Source: Methanolinea sp. UBA277
GTDB taxonomy: Archaea; Halobacteriota; Methanomicrobia; Methanomicrobiales; Methanospirillaceae
Length of the DNA stretch: 64,000 nucleotides
Assembly: GCA_002499905.1 (NCBI GenBank)
Contig: DANP01000020.1
Span: forward strand, 124,001 to 188,000
Direction of reading: 5' to 3'
Under the pieces are notes generated by a model. That model saw only the letters and a program-made list of their open reading frames with translations, had not been told where the DNA came from and ran no database searches. Shown piece after piece: positions 44,024 through 52,853 of the stretch; positions within the stretch are counted from its first letter, which is position 1, and each line of letters opens with the position of its first letter. A program made the position numbers and the translations under genes.

Positions 44024-45076
44024 ATGACACCCATCCCATCACTCTCTGAACCGGCCCGCATTGTTATCATCACTGCCGCTGCGGTGATCGTGCTTGCCGG
44101 GATGAAAGCTGCGGCCCCGATCCTCGGACCGCTTGTCTTCTCAGTCTTCCTGGCAGTCATCTTCGGTATGCTCCTCCACTGGTTTGAGCGAAAGGGCCTT
44201 TCCCCGACGGGAGCTCTTATCCTCACCCTGGCACTCTTCCTTGCGATCATTGCGGTGTTCGTCGTGGTCATCGCCGGGTCGTTTTTCCAGCTGCTTGCTG
44301 AGGTCCCCAAGTACCAGGATGAGCTGGAGGGAAGCCTGGAACTTGCCGGACCGCTGCTCCTCATGGTGGGGATCGATCCTGCATCCCTCTCCCTGTCGGA
44401 CCTCGCCGGATCGCTCGCCGCCAATGCCGGCGGTCTGCTGAGCAGCCTCTGGGACCTGGTGACCGCCATTCTCCTCGTTATCCTCACCACCGTCTTCCTC
44501 CTCTTCGAGGCCAGGGGCTTCTCTGCCAAGATCCGGATCGTCCTTGAAGAACGCCGCCCGGACGACCTCCCCCGGTTCACCACCCTCGCACAGAAGAACG
44601 TGGACTACATCATCATCCGGACCCAGGTCAACCTGGTTGTCGGTATCGGCACGACCATTATCCTAGCCCTGATCGGGGTGGAGTATGCCATATTCTGGGG
44701 ATTCCTGGCGTTCCTCCTGGGATTTGTCCCCTACATCGGCTTCTGGCTGGCGGTGATCCCCCCAGTGCTCCTTGCCTGGTTCGGCCTTGGGCCGGTCCCG
44801 GCCCTCCTGGTGCTGGCCGGTGTATCGGTCCTGAATCTTCTTGCCGAATACGTGCTGTTTCCCCACATTGCCGGCCGGGGACTGGACCTCTCTCCTGCGG
44901 TGGTATTCATCTCCCTTATCTTCTGGGGATGGATCCTGGGCGGAGTCGGCGTTCTGCTGGCCGTTCCCCTCACGCTCGCTGTCCAGATGGCCTGTGAGAT
45001 GTTCGATGAGACACGGTGGATCGGCGTTCTACTCGGGCCGTCACCCGACGGGAAAAGCGTGAGGGATACGGAGTAA
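44024..45076 (+). CDS. AI-2E family transporter (TqsA/YdgG/PerM-like)
   Basis: The 350 residues have the family layout: two N-terminal helix pairs, a soluble middle segment (about 100-150), and a C-terminal bundle with GFVPYIGFWLAVIPPVLLA and the glycine-rich GGVGVLLAVPLTLAVQ. Despite the name, archaeal members are more often seen as sodium/proton antiporters or exporters. It is a single gene flanked by short intergenic gaps. Confidence 0.88.
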   Translation: MTPIPSLSEPARIVIITAAAVIVLAGMKAAAPILGPLVFSVFLAVIFGMLLHWFERKGLSPTGALILTLALFLAIIAVFVVVIAGSFFQLLAEVPKYQDELEGSLELAGPLLLMVGIDPASLSLSDLAGSLAANAGGLLSSLWDLVTAILLVILTTVFLLFEARGFSAKIRIVLEERRPDDLPRFTTLAQKNVDYIIIRTQVNLVVGIGTTIILALIGVEYAIFWGFLAFLLGFVPYIGFWLAVIPPVLLAWFGLGPVPALLVLAGVSVLNLLAEYVLFPHIAGRGLDLSPAVVFISLIFWGWILGGVGVLLAVPLTLAVQMACEMFDETRWIGVLLGPSPDGKSVRDTE

Positions 45077-45274
45077 CAGCTTTCCGGATTCTCAGGCATG
45101 GATCGGCATCACTCCCGCCGGGGAGACAGAGACAATTTTCGGATTTCGGGGGAAATCAGGATGCCTGGTGGGGGGAAACCGACTATCCTTAACCGATGCA
45201 CCCGGTGCCGGAACAATCCCGGCCGGAGTCAGGATTATAAGCTGGCCGGATAATCCTCTCCTCCGGGAGCTTCT

Positions 45275-45844
45275 ATGAGAGAAATTGCGGTGAGCAGGAA
45301 GGAGGAAAACGGCAGGGTCACCCTCTCCTTCAGATTCAGGAGCATCAGCCAGCTGATCGACCCTGAGGACCAATCCCCCCTTCCGACAACAGAGCTGACC
45401 GAACTTGCTGAGGAGACCATCGGAGGTTACCTGGATGAATACCGGGTGAAAAAACCGGTGAACCTGGTCATATCCCTCCCTGCAGGTGAAATTCCGGCTG
45501 ATGGGTCCCGGCTCATACCGGAGGCAATACGGAGGCACTTTGCCTTCCATATCCAGGATATCAGGCATGACCTTGTCATCTCACGCCGGGAAGGCATCTA
45601 CAGCCTGGTCATCGCCATCGGAAACGCTCTCGTTGCCATTCTCTTCCTCTACCTGGTTACTTCTGCAGAGATTCCCCTCGAATCATTTCCCACCGTGCTT
45701 ATCGCCGGGTTCATCACCATCCTGAACTGGGTGACCATCTGGGATACCTACGAGCATTTTGTCTTCGATTACCGCGACCTCTGGAGGAAGAGGTGGCTCT
45801 ACGAAAAACTATCCCGGATACTGATCTCAGTCGAGGAGTACTGA
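45275..45844 (+). CDS. uncharacterised protein with two C-terminal membrane helices
   Basis: The 189 residues have a soluble N-terminal half (about 1-105) with no recognised fold, two helices (about 108-128 and 134-154) and a short basic cytoplasmic end beginning WDTYEHFVFDYRDLWRK. I do not recognise a named family. GATTATAAG near 45232 is a suitable TATA box and supports ATG 45275. Confidence 0.65.
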   Translation: MREIAVSRKEENGRVTLSFRFRSISQLIDPEDQSPLPTTELTELAEETIGGYLDEYRVKKPVNLVISLPAGEIPADGSRLIPEAIRRHFAFHIQDIRHDLVISRREGIYSLVIAIGNALVAILFLYLVTSAEIPLESFPTVLIAGFITILNWVTIWDTYEHFVFDYRDLWRKRWLYEKLSRILISVEEY

Positions 45845-46008
45845 TTACAGGTGCGGGACATCACACCGCACTACGGACAGTACGATCACGATCGTGGCCT
45901 GTCGTTCCCCCGTCCGGTTCCCCGCGATCTCCTGCAAGCCTTCAAGACTTTTCCGGGTAAACGGTATAAAAAGACGGGATTGTCATGAGCGGTGCGATTG
46001 AGGGGTGC

Positions 46009-46548
46009 ATGGAGATCATCGGGAGGCATATCTGCTACTTCCGGCTCTTTTTAGCGGCATTCATGGTGCTCTCCTTCGTCATCCTGATCCCGCTCATCAT
46101 CGGCGGGCTCTTCCATGTTCCCCAGCCGGCAGTCCTCGCGCTCATCACCTCCACCCTCATTTTCCAGGCTCTCGCGGTTGCCGTCGGAATCGGCCTGAAT
46201 ATTGATCCGCTGGTGGCCCTCGGCCTCACCACCTCGGTTGCCATCGGGGTCATGATAGCCATCCTCCAGATCTGCGACCTCTTCTCCGAGTCATCACCGC
46301 GTGTAGCCGGGTGGCTGGACCGGATTGCGAAGAGGACCGAGAAGTATGCCTTTCTCCACCACTACGGCGTTATCATGCTGATCCCGATCATCTGGATCCC
46401 GGGAATCGCCCTCTATGGCAGCCCGATTATCGCCTGGATCTTCCAGTGGGAGGAGATCCCGGCCATCTCCTGCATGGTCACCGGCTGGCTCATCGCAGGC
46501 GCCCTGGTGGCGGCCGGGGCACTCGGCGTGATCAGCATCATCTTCTGA
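46009..46548 (+). CDS. small multidrug-export-like membrane protein, copy 2
   Basis: The 179 residues align along the whole length with copy 1 (43347-43883), including HHYGVIMLIPIIWIPGIALYGSP. An ATG at 45985 is in frame, but the TATA box TATAAAAA (45965-45972) lies only about 17 bp before it. ATG 46009 has GAGGGGT just upstream and gives an N-terminus matching copy 1 to the residue, so it is preferred. It is followed by the second DUF2238-like gene. Confidence 0.7.
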   Translation: MEIIGRHICYFRLFLAAFMVLSFVILIPLIIGGLFHVPQPAVLALITSTLIFQALAVAVGIGLNIDPLVALGLTTSVAIGVMIAILQICDLFSESSPRVAGWLDRIAKRTEKYAFLHHYGVIMLIPIIWIPGIALYGSPIIAWIFQWEEIPAISCMVTGWLIAGALVAAGALGVISIIF

Positions 46549-46666
46549 AACCTTCCGGTACCTGTACAAATCCCTCCGGCACGTACAAGGGAGTCGATCC
46601 GGAGAAAATGAAGTTCTTTCAGGATATTTGGAAATGTTCAAATATTCACCCGGAAGAGTGTATCCC

Positions 46667-47272
46667 ATGGAAAAGAGCTACGGAATATATCTCGCCTACT
46701 TTTTCCAGGCGCTGATCGCCCTGAACGCGGTGCATGCCTTCCTAATCGGGGAATACCGGGCCATGTTCACCGCTATCCTCATGTTCGCCATGACCGTGAT
46801 CCCGTACATTATTGCACAGAGGATGAATATTCAATTGCCATGGTTCGTTTTCTTCCTGATTGCCCTGGCCCTGTGGTTCCATACGGCAGGATATATCCGC
46901 GGCTACTACACCACGTTCTATCCCTACTATGACAAAATTGCCCATATCGTCTCCGGGACGGCAGTTGCCCTGCTCGGGTTCCTCGGGGTTATTTTCCTTG
47001 ATAAATACCTGAATATGAACCTGAAACCGGTATTCATCGCCTTTTTCACGGTAATATTCGGGGTAGCACTTGGTGCATTCTGGGAAATGTATGAATTTTT
47101 TATCGATACATTCTTCGGGGGCAACCTTGCAGGACCGATGCAGGTCAGTAACACGGACACCATGCTCGACATGATGTTTGTATTCGGCGGATCCCTTATT
47201 GTGGCAGTTATGGGCATCTTATGGTTTAAACACCACCGGAAAGAAGAGATAACAGCCGGTGCCAAAATATAA
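46667..47272 (+). CDS. DUF2238-like integral membrane protein, paralogue
   Basis: The 201 residues share with the protein at 30618 the motifs YPYYDKIAHI, GAFWEMYEFFIDTFFGG and DTMLDMMFVFGG, clearly a duplication. CAAATATT (46639-46646) lies about 26 bp before the ATG at 46667, predicting a leaderless message. The function is unknown. A T7 tract closes the unit. Confidence 0.75.
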   Translation: MEKSYGIYLAYFFQALIALNAVHAFLIGEYRAMFTAILMFAMTVIPYIIAQRMNIQLPWFVFFLIALALWFHTAGYIRGYYTTFYPYYDKIAHIVSGTAVALLGFLGVIFLDKYLNMNLKPVFIAFFTVIFGVALGAFWEMYEFFIDTFFGGNLAGPMQVSNTDTMLDMMFVFGGSLIVAVMGILWFKHHRKEEITAGAKI

Positions 47273-47273
47273 C

Positions 47274-47280
47274 TTTTTTT
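47274..47280 (+). terminator. T7 terminator
   Basis: Seven T begin one base after the stop codon of the DUF2238-like gene. Confidence 0.55.
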
Positions 47281-47376
47281 AATTCGCCGTGACGAAGCCC
47301 CGGCAGACCGTCTGGACAGGAAGGAATGGTGCCTGCCGATGACGTGCACCGGGTCACCGGGCAGCATGCTTTTATT

Positions 47377-48048
47377 TCACCCGAAAAACCGCCGGGCGGC
47401 ACAGGGATCATCTGATGCCAGCCCGTCGATGCCGAACCCGGCGGCCTTCTCGAACTCTGCCGGGGTATTGAGCGTCCAGGAGATGACCCGGAGACTCCGG
47501 TCATGGCATGCGGAAACCAAATCCGTGGTCAGGAGATCATACTTGAGGAGGATGGCATCAGCCCCCAGGTCCGCCGCCTGTTCAGGGAGGTCGCTGCCCA
47601 TGCGGGAGACGATCAGGCCGGTTGGAACCCTGGGAAGATACTGATGTGCGGCAGTGATGCTCTCTGCATGGAACGAGACAATCCAGAGATCCCGGGGGGC
47701 TTCCCGCCCGAGCACCCCGCAGACGATCACCTCGCTCCCCGGCTCCTTGATCTCGCAGAAAAGACCGCACGAACCCCTGACCGCCCGGCATACCTCTTCG
47801 AGGCTGGGGATTCTCTCCCCTTTCCCGGCATCGAGTGTCATGAGTTCAGCAATAGTAAACGAATTCACCGGGCCCCTTCCGTCCGTGGTCCGATCGACCG
47901 TCGGGTCGTGCATGACCACGGGGATCCTGTCCCTGCTCAGCCGGGCATCGATCTCCACGTAATCAGCGTATTTCATCCCTTCCCTTATGGCACGGAGGGT
48001 GTTTTCCGGTTCGACCGCCTTTGCTCCCCTGTGACCAATGATGAACAT
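47377..48048 (-). CDS. glycerophosphodiester phosphodiesterase
   Basis: The 223-residue GDPD-family TIM barrel has the catalytic GHRG (H6, R7), PENTL, the metal pair VEID (E32, D34) and MHDPTVDRTTDG (H47). It cleaves glycerophosphodiesters to glycerol phosphate and an alcohol; in archaea the stereochemistry of the lipid backbone suggests a scavenging or lipid-turnover role. CTTTAAG at about 48072-48078 lies 26 bp before the ATG, so it is likely leaderless. Confidence 0.92.
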   Translation of the reverse strand: MFIIGHRGAKAVEPENTLRAIREGMKYADYVEIDARLSRDRIPVVMHDPTVDRTTDGRGPVNSFTIAELMTLDAGKGERIPSLEEVCRAVRGSCGLFCEIKEPGSEVIVCGVLGREAPRDLWIVSFHAESITAAHQYLPRVPTGLIVSRMGSDLPEQAADLGADAILLKYDLLTTDLVSACHDRSLRVISWTLNTPAEFEKAAGFGIDGLASDDPCAARRFFG

Positions 48049-48102
48049 ATGAGCAGTTCAGGGTACAGACTACTTAAAGGCAGCCCCGAAAGGAGGATCA
48101 CA

Positions 48103-48189
48103 TTGAACGACGTGGACGAAGTGAAAAGAGGGTGGGATACAGAGTATGTGATGGAAGAGTACCCGATCAGCGTGACCTTCGATAATTGA
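48103..48189 (+). CDS. possible 28-residue protein (TTG start)
   Basis: A TTG at 48103 is preceded by AAAGGAGG at 48089-48096, an excellent ribosome site, and opens a 28-residue acidic frame ending VTFDN. No homologue is recognised. The nearest TATA-like box would put the RNA start beyond the ribosome site, which weakens the case. It overlaps the minus-strand small frame at 48167-48307. Confidence 0.3.
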   Translation: MNDVDEVKRGWDTEYVMEEYPISVTFDN

Positions 48190-48307
48190 AATGCGGCCTG
48201 AAGAAAAATTGCTCACGCCGGGCTTGGTATTCCTTTGTTTTCCATTCTACGTATTCTGCTTCGGTTTCATCGTCCCGGAAGGCCCCGATACCGTCATCCG
48301 TTTTCAT
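48167..48307 (-). CDS. possible 46-residue charged protein
   Basis: An ATG at 48307 opens 46 codons rich in Asp, Glu, Lys and Arg (DDETEAEYVEWKTKEYQARR). The minus-strand TATA-like TCTATTTTG (about 48338-48347) is centred about 36 bp upstream, giving a leader of about 10 nt. The composition looks protein-like, but the arginine-rich tail and lack of recognised family keep confidence low. Confidence 0.35.
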   Translation of the reverse strand: MKTDDGIGAFRDDETEAEYVEWKTKEYQARREQFFFRPHFNYRRSR

Positions 48308-48502
48308 ACCAGTCGCCTGTTCTCTCCTTCACCCGGTCAAAATAGATTGTGACCTGATCTGAACAGTGTTACATGTACATTCTGGTTCTGCCCCCCTCTC
48401 ATCTCACGGAAGGTGAGTCTTCCTGGCGTCCATCAGCAGTCCTGATACCAGTGAACGCTCTTCCGGATCCCCCTATCCTCCGGGGCTTCCGCCGCCGCTT
48501 CC
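48308..48502. other. intergenic, nothing further seen
   Basis: Apart from the possible promoter of the small minus-strand frame, I see no gene, repeat or RNA motif. It separates the gdpD region from the cupin gene. Confidence 0.4.
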
Positions 48503-48838
48503 CTATTCCCGGATCATCGTGAGCATCATCTTGAACCGGGCGATCGCGGATACCGCGTGAGGGATGTTCGCCGGCATGATAATGGTCTCACCCTCTTCCA
48601 GGCGGAACGGTGTTCCTCCGATGGTGATCTCTGCTTTACCTTCAAGGACGGTGAGTACGGCATCAAACGGGGCGGTGTGCTCCGAGAGGCCCTCGCCTTC
48701 ATCGAAGGCGAAGATGGTGATATTCCCGGCTTGCTTGTTGATGATCATCCGGCTGGCAATGGTCCCTTCCTGGTATGCCACCAGGTCTTTCAGGGGGAGG
48801 ACCTTTCCTTTCAGTTCGGCGCGGGTGTCGTCGGTCAT
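48503..48838 (-). CDS. cupin-domain protein
   Basis: The 111-residue single-domain cupin has the two motifs: GEGLSEHTAPFDAVLTVLEG and MPANIPHAVSAI. The metal-binding His set is partly replaced (EHTAPFD instead of HxHxxxxE), so metal binding is uncertain. The usual roles are small-molecule binding or isomerisation; not predictable here. It may share a transcript with the polyferredoxin membrane gene, whose stop lies 60 bp upstream. Confidence 0.8.
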   Translation of the reverse strand: MTDDTRAELKGKVLPLKDLVAYQEGTIASRMIINKQAGNITIFAFDEGEGLSEHTAPFDAVLTVLEGKAEITIGGTPFRLEEGETIIMPANIPHAVSAIARFKMMLTMIRE

Positions 48839-48898
48839 GGTATCGTCCTTTCCGGAGTCGTATGGTTTGCAGTATGTTCTCCCTTTCGGAGCGGATTA

Positions 48899-49693
48899 CT
48901 ACGGTTTTTCCGGTCCGGCGGCTTTCCTCCCGACCCGGGTATACTCAAGCGCCCCCTCGACCGGGCAGACATCAAGGCACCGGTGGCAGAGATAGCACTC
49001 CCCTTTCAGGTCGGTCTTCTTCGCCTCGTTGGTAGGACAGGCCTTCTCACATGTAGTACACTCGATGCAGGTATCCGTCCGCTGTATCTTGAACCTGCTT
49101 GCCATAGCCGGAAGGGAGACCAGCGCCCCGAACGGGCAGAAGAACCGGCAGAATGGCCGGTACAGGAAAAAGGAGAGGCTGGTGATAACCAGGAAGACGA
49201 AAAAGCTGGTGGTAAGAACGAGGCTGAAGAAGTCCCTGATGCCGAAGAGGTGGAGGATACTGAGCGAGAGGACGATTCCTGCCCCGATGAACACGAAGAA
49301 GAATGCCCAGCGGAACAGGTATGGCAGGAGCTTGCTCTTCAGACGGAGTTTCGGTACCGGGACCAGGTACCCGAGCTCCTGCACCGCACCTACCGGGCAG
49401 AGATATCCGCAGTAGAACCGGCCGAAGAGGAACGAGAGGGCCAGCATGGTTATCAATCCGATGACCGCGATGGCGATCGGACCCCCGATGCCCTGGACAT
49501 CCCGGAGGATCAGCTGCTGGAACTGCCAGGGAATGATCGGAGAGAAGATGAGGAATCCCAGTGCAATCGTAATTACGAGGAGGGCAATTCCCTGCCAGCG
49601 CTTCCACCGCTTCGTATACCAGAACACGAAGAGGACGAAGAAGAAGACCAGTGCATACAGGAACCCGATAAATCTGAGCTGTTCAAAGGCCAT
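48899..49693 (-). CDS. membrane polyferredoxin, NapH/CcoG-like
   Basis: The 264 residues have about five helices with two cytoplasmic CxxxCP motifs, FYCGYLCPVG and FCRFFCPFG, as in NapH/NosR/CcoG. A C-terminal pair of [4Fe-4S] sites follows, CIECTTCEKACP and CYLCHRCLDVCP. It likely passes electrons between soluble and membrane partners. ATG 49693 is preferred: AGGTGA is 6 nt upstream with a TATA-like CTGTATAGT before it. ATG 49729 is possible. Confidence 0.85.
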   Translation of the reverse strand: MAFEQLRFIGFLYALVFFFVLFVFWYTKRWKRWQGIALLVITIALGFLIFSPIIPWQFQQLILRDVQGIGGPIAIAVIGLITMLALSFLFGRFYCGYLCPVGAVQELGYLVPVPKLRLKSKLLPYLFRWAFFFVFIGAGIVLSLSILHLFGIRDFFSLVLTTSFFVFLVITSLSFFLYRPFCRFFCPFGALVSLPAMASRFKIQRTDTCIECTTCEKACPTNEAKKTDLKGECYLCHRCLDVCPVEGALEYTRVGRKAAGPEKP

Positions 49694-49768
49694 GCCTGTC
49701 ACCTGACTATACAGCTCCTGTGACACCATACCCTAAATTGATAGTGATCCACACGGAGATGCCTGAGC

Positions 49769-50107
49769 ATGAAGATCACGGACGTAAGCACCCTCCCGGT
49801 CAGTCCCAATCCCCACCACGTCAACGTTCGGAAGGCATACGAATCCCCCCATGCCGTTGCGGTGGTCATCACCCTCAAACCCGGCGAGGCCCTGAAGATG
49901 CATATCACCCCGGTGGATGTCTTCTTTTATGTCCTTGAGGGGATCGGGTGCGTGGTGATCGGTGATGAGCGGACGACGTTGGAAAGGACATGCTGGTCGA
50001 GAGCCAAGGCCTGGATCCCCCACCGGTGGATCAACGAGAGCACCGGCCTTTTCCGGGTGCTGGTGGTCAAGGTTCCGGGACCAGCAGAGGAGACAAAACT
50101 GCTGTAG
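49769..50107 (+). CDS. cupin-domain protein with a locally frame-shifted segment
   Basis: The 112-residue cupin has KMHITPVDVFFYVLEGIG and IPHRWINESTG motifs. Between them, residues about 71-80 read LERTCWSRAK, unlike any cupin. The overlapping frame of the same bases (49984-50007) reads KDMLVESQ, the sequence expected at this place. Two compensating one-base indels would explain this. The protein may still fold, as the loop is between strands. It is divergent from the polyferredoxin gene. Confidence 0.75.
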   Translation: MKITDVSTLPVSPNPHHVNVRKAYESPHAVAVVITLKPGEALKMHITPVDVFFYVLEGIGCVVIGDERTTLERTCWSRAKAWIPHRWINESTGLFRVLVVKVPGPAEETKLL

Positions 50108-50207
50108 GTGTGCAGCAGAGGATGCAGTTCCTTTCCCCTTCCTGGAAGGAATAGACAATCCGGGAGAATCTGCCCATGAATGCGAAGAGAAACAGGGTGA
50201 CACTGCC

Positions 50208-50798
50208 ATGAGCCTGGTCATTGCCTATACCGGGTCCCGGGGAGCAATCATTGCCGGTGACCTCCGGGAGATCCGGTTCGGCGGCGAAGATGCCGCCATC
50301 GCTACCCTCGAAGAAGAGCTCTACAGCGGGAAGATCGGGAATGACAACCATCTCAGGCGTCGGGCAGAGGAGCTCGGGGTCACGATCCTGGTCAGGGATG
50401 ATAAGGAAAAGGTCCGGGAGCGGGACGGAATCCTCACCGGTGAGGTAACCGAATCTGAGCGCGGTATACTCCGGATTCGCCGGATCTATGTCTCTGCCGG
50501 GCACTATGCCATCGCCGATATCGAGGGATCCCGGTTCGAGCTGAAAGGGCGGGGTGATACCAGCACCTTCGTGGTACTTGGAAACGAGCTCACGAAGCAG
50601 ATCGCGTATACTGCGATACAGCAATACTGGAAGAACGGCACCCTTGAGGATGCTGTCAGGGTCATTGTCAGGGCCATGGAAGAGGCATCCACCCGGACCG
50701 CCTCGGTGAGCAGGAGATACCTCCTTCTTCAGACACGGAATACCTTAGGCCTCGACGTTGCGATTGAAGAGGACCGGATGGTGTGTCAGACCGTCTGA
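50208..50798 (+). CDS. DUF2121 family protein (COG4079)
   Basis: The 196 residues start MSLVIAYTGSRGAIIAGDLR, the conserved N-terminus of DUF2121, found mainly in methanogens. The opening resembles the N-terminal nucleophile (proteasome-like) fold, with RGAIIAGD in place of the usual TTVGI; enzymatic activity is not known. Longer upstream frames merely overlap the cupin gene. Confidence 0.85.
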   Translation: MSLVIAYTGSRGAIIAGDLREIRFGGEDAAIATLEEELYSGKIGNDNHLRRRAEELGVTILVRDDKEKVRERDGILTGEVTESERGILRIRRIYVSAGHYAIADIEGSRFELKGRGDTSTFVVLGNELTKQIAYTAIQQYWKNGTLEDAVRVIVRAMEEASTRTASVSRRYLLLQTRNTLGLDVAIEEDRMVCQTV

Positions 50799-50915
50799 CA
50801 GCGGTAATACAGGAACGGTACAGGCATAAACAAAACTGGTGGCCGGACTCTCCCCACCCGGAAACCCGGGAAGACGCTGGTGGAGGGGGTTTTGAGCAGT
50901 GGCAGGAGATCGGTA

Positions 50916-51623
50916 TCACCCGGACAGGGAATCCCGTGCCAGCATTTTTCTCCGGTACACGAGGTAGATGACAGCGAGGGTTCCGATGATGAGCACCGCA
51001 ACGGCCAGACCCAGGGCAGGATTGGTCAGGATCAGCTCTTTGACAAACTCTGCCCCGAGCGCGATGGTAGTGCACCCGATTGTCGTACCGATGGCAATGG
51101 CCATGAGCACCCTGGCGGGAGAGAGGCCAATCATCCTCCCGACCAGGGTAGCCCCGATGCCCCCGCTCCCCTGCAGGGGAAACATCACGAACATAACCGC
51201 CCCGGCAAAGTAGAACCGTTCGAGCCACGGGCGCCGGGCAAAGAACTGCTCACCATTGGCGATGAATTTCCGGATCCACCGGCCGAGACCGGGGATCTTC
51301 AGGGCAACATCGAAGTTCAGGGCCATGAAGAGGCCGGTCAGGATGTCCATCAGGATGATGGTGAAGGCCATCAGCCACCAAGGGAAGCCCACCGCGATTC
51401 CCAGTGGAATGACCGATTCCTTCCCTGCCGGCGGGAAAATATAGGCGAGCATGAGGCCTCCGAGGATCAGCCACTGCTCATAGGAAACGACTGCAAGGAG
51501 GGGAATGTAGTAGCAGAGCCCGATGGCAAAGGGGAGGATGATCCGGATGACCCGTTCCGGGATGTGGACCGGCCTGGATGGGGCGAGCTCCAGGGCGGCT
51601 ATCCGGAACGAAGGAGTCCTCAT
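50916..51623 (-). CDS. small multidrug-export-like membrane protein, copy 3
   Basis: The 235 residues have about six helices. AYIFPPAGKESVIPLGIAVG and FVMFPLQGSGGIGATLVGR match the PF06695/COG2426 paired re-entrant motifs. It is closely similar to the next gene upstream (51727-52416) over nearly its whole length, a tandem duplication. An amphipathic segment KIPGLGRWIRKFIANGEQFF lies mid-protein. Substrates are unknown. Confidence 0.8.
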   Translation of the reverse strand: MRTPSFRIAALELAPSRPVHIPERVIRIILPFAIGLCYYIPLLAVVSYEQWLILGGLMLAYIFPPAGKESVIPLGIAVGFPWWLMAFTIILMDILTGLFMALNFDVALKIPGLGRWIRKFIANGEQFFARRPWLERFYFAGAVMFVMFPLQGSGGIGATLVGRMIGLSPARVLMAIAIGTTIGCTTIALGAEFVKELILTNPALGLAVAVLIIGTLAVIYLVYRRKMLARDSLSG

Positions 51624-51726
51624 GAGGTTCTCTGAAAAGATGGCATGGGAGGTGCGATATGTCTTGTGCCTTGGAGCACCTGCACCGGAGCCCGTGAGAA
51701 CAGGCCACGTGCGAGGGCCCCGGGTG

Positions 51727-52416
51727 TTACCCTGATTCCATTCTCATCCGGTACAGAACGTAGAGAAGACCCAGTATCGCCACCACACTGACCGCAACGG
51801 CACTTCCCAGGACCGCATTCATCAGGAAGAGCTCTTTGATGGCTTCAGCCCCGAGAGCGATGATGATGCAGCCTGCGAGGGCTCCGATCGCAATTGCGCC
51901 GATTACCTTCCCGGGCGAGAGGCCCATCATCCGTCCAACCAGGGTCCCCCCGATACCGCCGCTCCCCTGCAGAGGGAACATCACGAACATGATCACCCCG
52001 GCAAAGTAGAAACGTTCAAGCCACGGGCGCCGGGAGAAGAATTCCTCCCCGTTGGCAATGAACTTCCGGATCCACCGGCCGACGCCGGGTATTTTCAGGG
52101 CGATATCGAAATTCAGTGCCATAAATATCGCGGCAAGGATATCCATCAGGGCGATGGAGAAGGCTATCAGCCACCAGGGGAGGCCGATTGCGATGCCGAT
52201 GGGGATGATCGATTCCTTCCCTGCCGGGGGAAGGATATAGGCGATCAACAGCCCTCCGTGGGCAAGCCACAGCTCATAGGGCAGAAAGAACAGGAGGAGC
52301 ACCAGGTAGGGAATGCCCAGCAGGAACGGGAGCGCGAGACGGAACATCCGCTCTAGTATGCCAATCTTTCGTACCGGCATCAATTCGAAGGCTGAGGTGA
52401 TGATCGGATGGAGCAT
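51727..52416 (-). CDS. small multidrug-export-like membrane protein, copy 4
   Basis: The 229 residues are nearly superposable on copy 3, sharing ALKIPGxGRWIRKFIANGE and RPWLERFYFAG segments and the loops PPAGKESIIPIG and FPLQGSGGIGG. The gap to copy 3 is 103 bp, so the two may be co-transcribed. The first 25 residues differ, marking the edge of the duplication or faster change at the N-terminus. Confidence 0.8.
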   Translation of the reverse strand: MLHPIITSAFELMPVRKIGILERMFRLALPFLLGIPYLVLLLFFLPYELWLAHGGLLIAYILPPAGKESIIPIGIAIGLPWWLIAFSIALMDILAAIFMALNFDIALKIPGVGRWIRKFIANGEEFFSRRPWLERFYFAGVIMFVMFPLQGSGGIGGTLVGRMMGLSPGKVIGAIAIGALAGCIIIALGAEAIKELFLMNAVLGSAVAVSVVAILGLLYVLYRMRMESG

Positions 52417-52517
52417 GGAGTTTATGCCGTACAGATTGGCAGAGGCTGGCGAATATGCTTTGTGCTGGCCGGCTGCTCCGGTATCAAAGCTTACCCATTA
52501 TCCATTATCAAGAAGAA

Positions 52518-52853
52518 ATGCCTTATCATCCCGTACCTCATACCGAACATTATCAGGGAGAGGAGACGCTGAATCCGAAAATAGCGCTCATAATCGAACA
52601 GTTTTTTCCCCGGATTGTCGATCGCCACATCCGCACCCGGTCATCGCTCCAGTCCGCCCTCGAGGGCCTTGACCGGTACCGGACCATGGGATACCAGGCG
52701 ATCCGGAATCTCCCGGAAGAAGAGCGGGAGCAGAACCGGAAGATCCTCGATGATGCCCACGCAGCCGCGGTCCGGCGGCTGGAAGAGTTCCACGAACACG
52801 AACGTGGAATGACGGGATTGTCCGTCCGGTCTGATAGTACGGACACTTCGTGA
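52518..52853 (+). CDS. hypothetical helical protein
   Basis: The 111-residue, soluble and helical protein (KIALIIEQFFPRIVDRHIRT onwards) is not recognised. The start is uncertain. ATG 52518 has no ribosome site, whereas a strong GGAGAGGAG lies just before an in-frame CTG at about 52570, close to where the conserved-looking part begins. It overlaps the next gene as GTGA, so the two form an operon. Confidence 0.55.
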   Translation: MPYHPVPHTEHYQGEETLNPKIALIIEQFFPRIVDRHIRTRSSLQSALEGLDRYRTMGYQAIRNLPEEEREQNRKILDDAHAAAVRRLEEFHEHERGMTGLSVRSDSTDTS

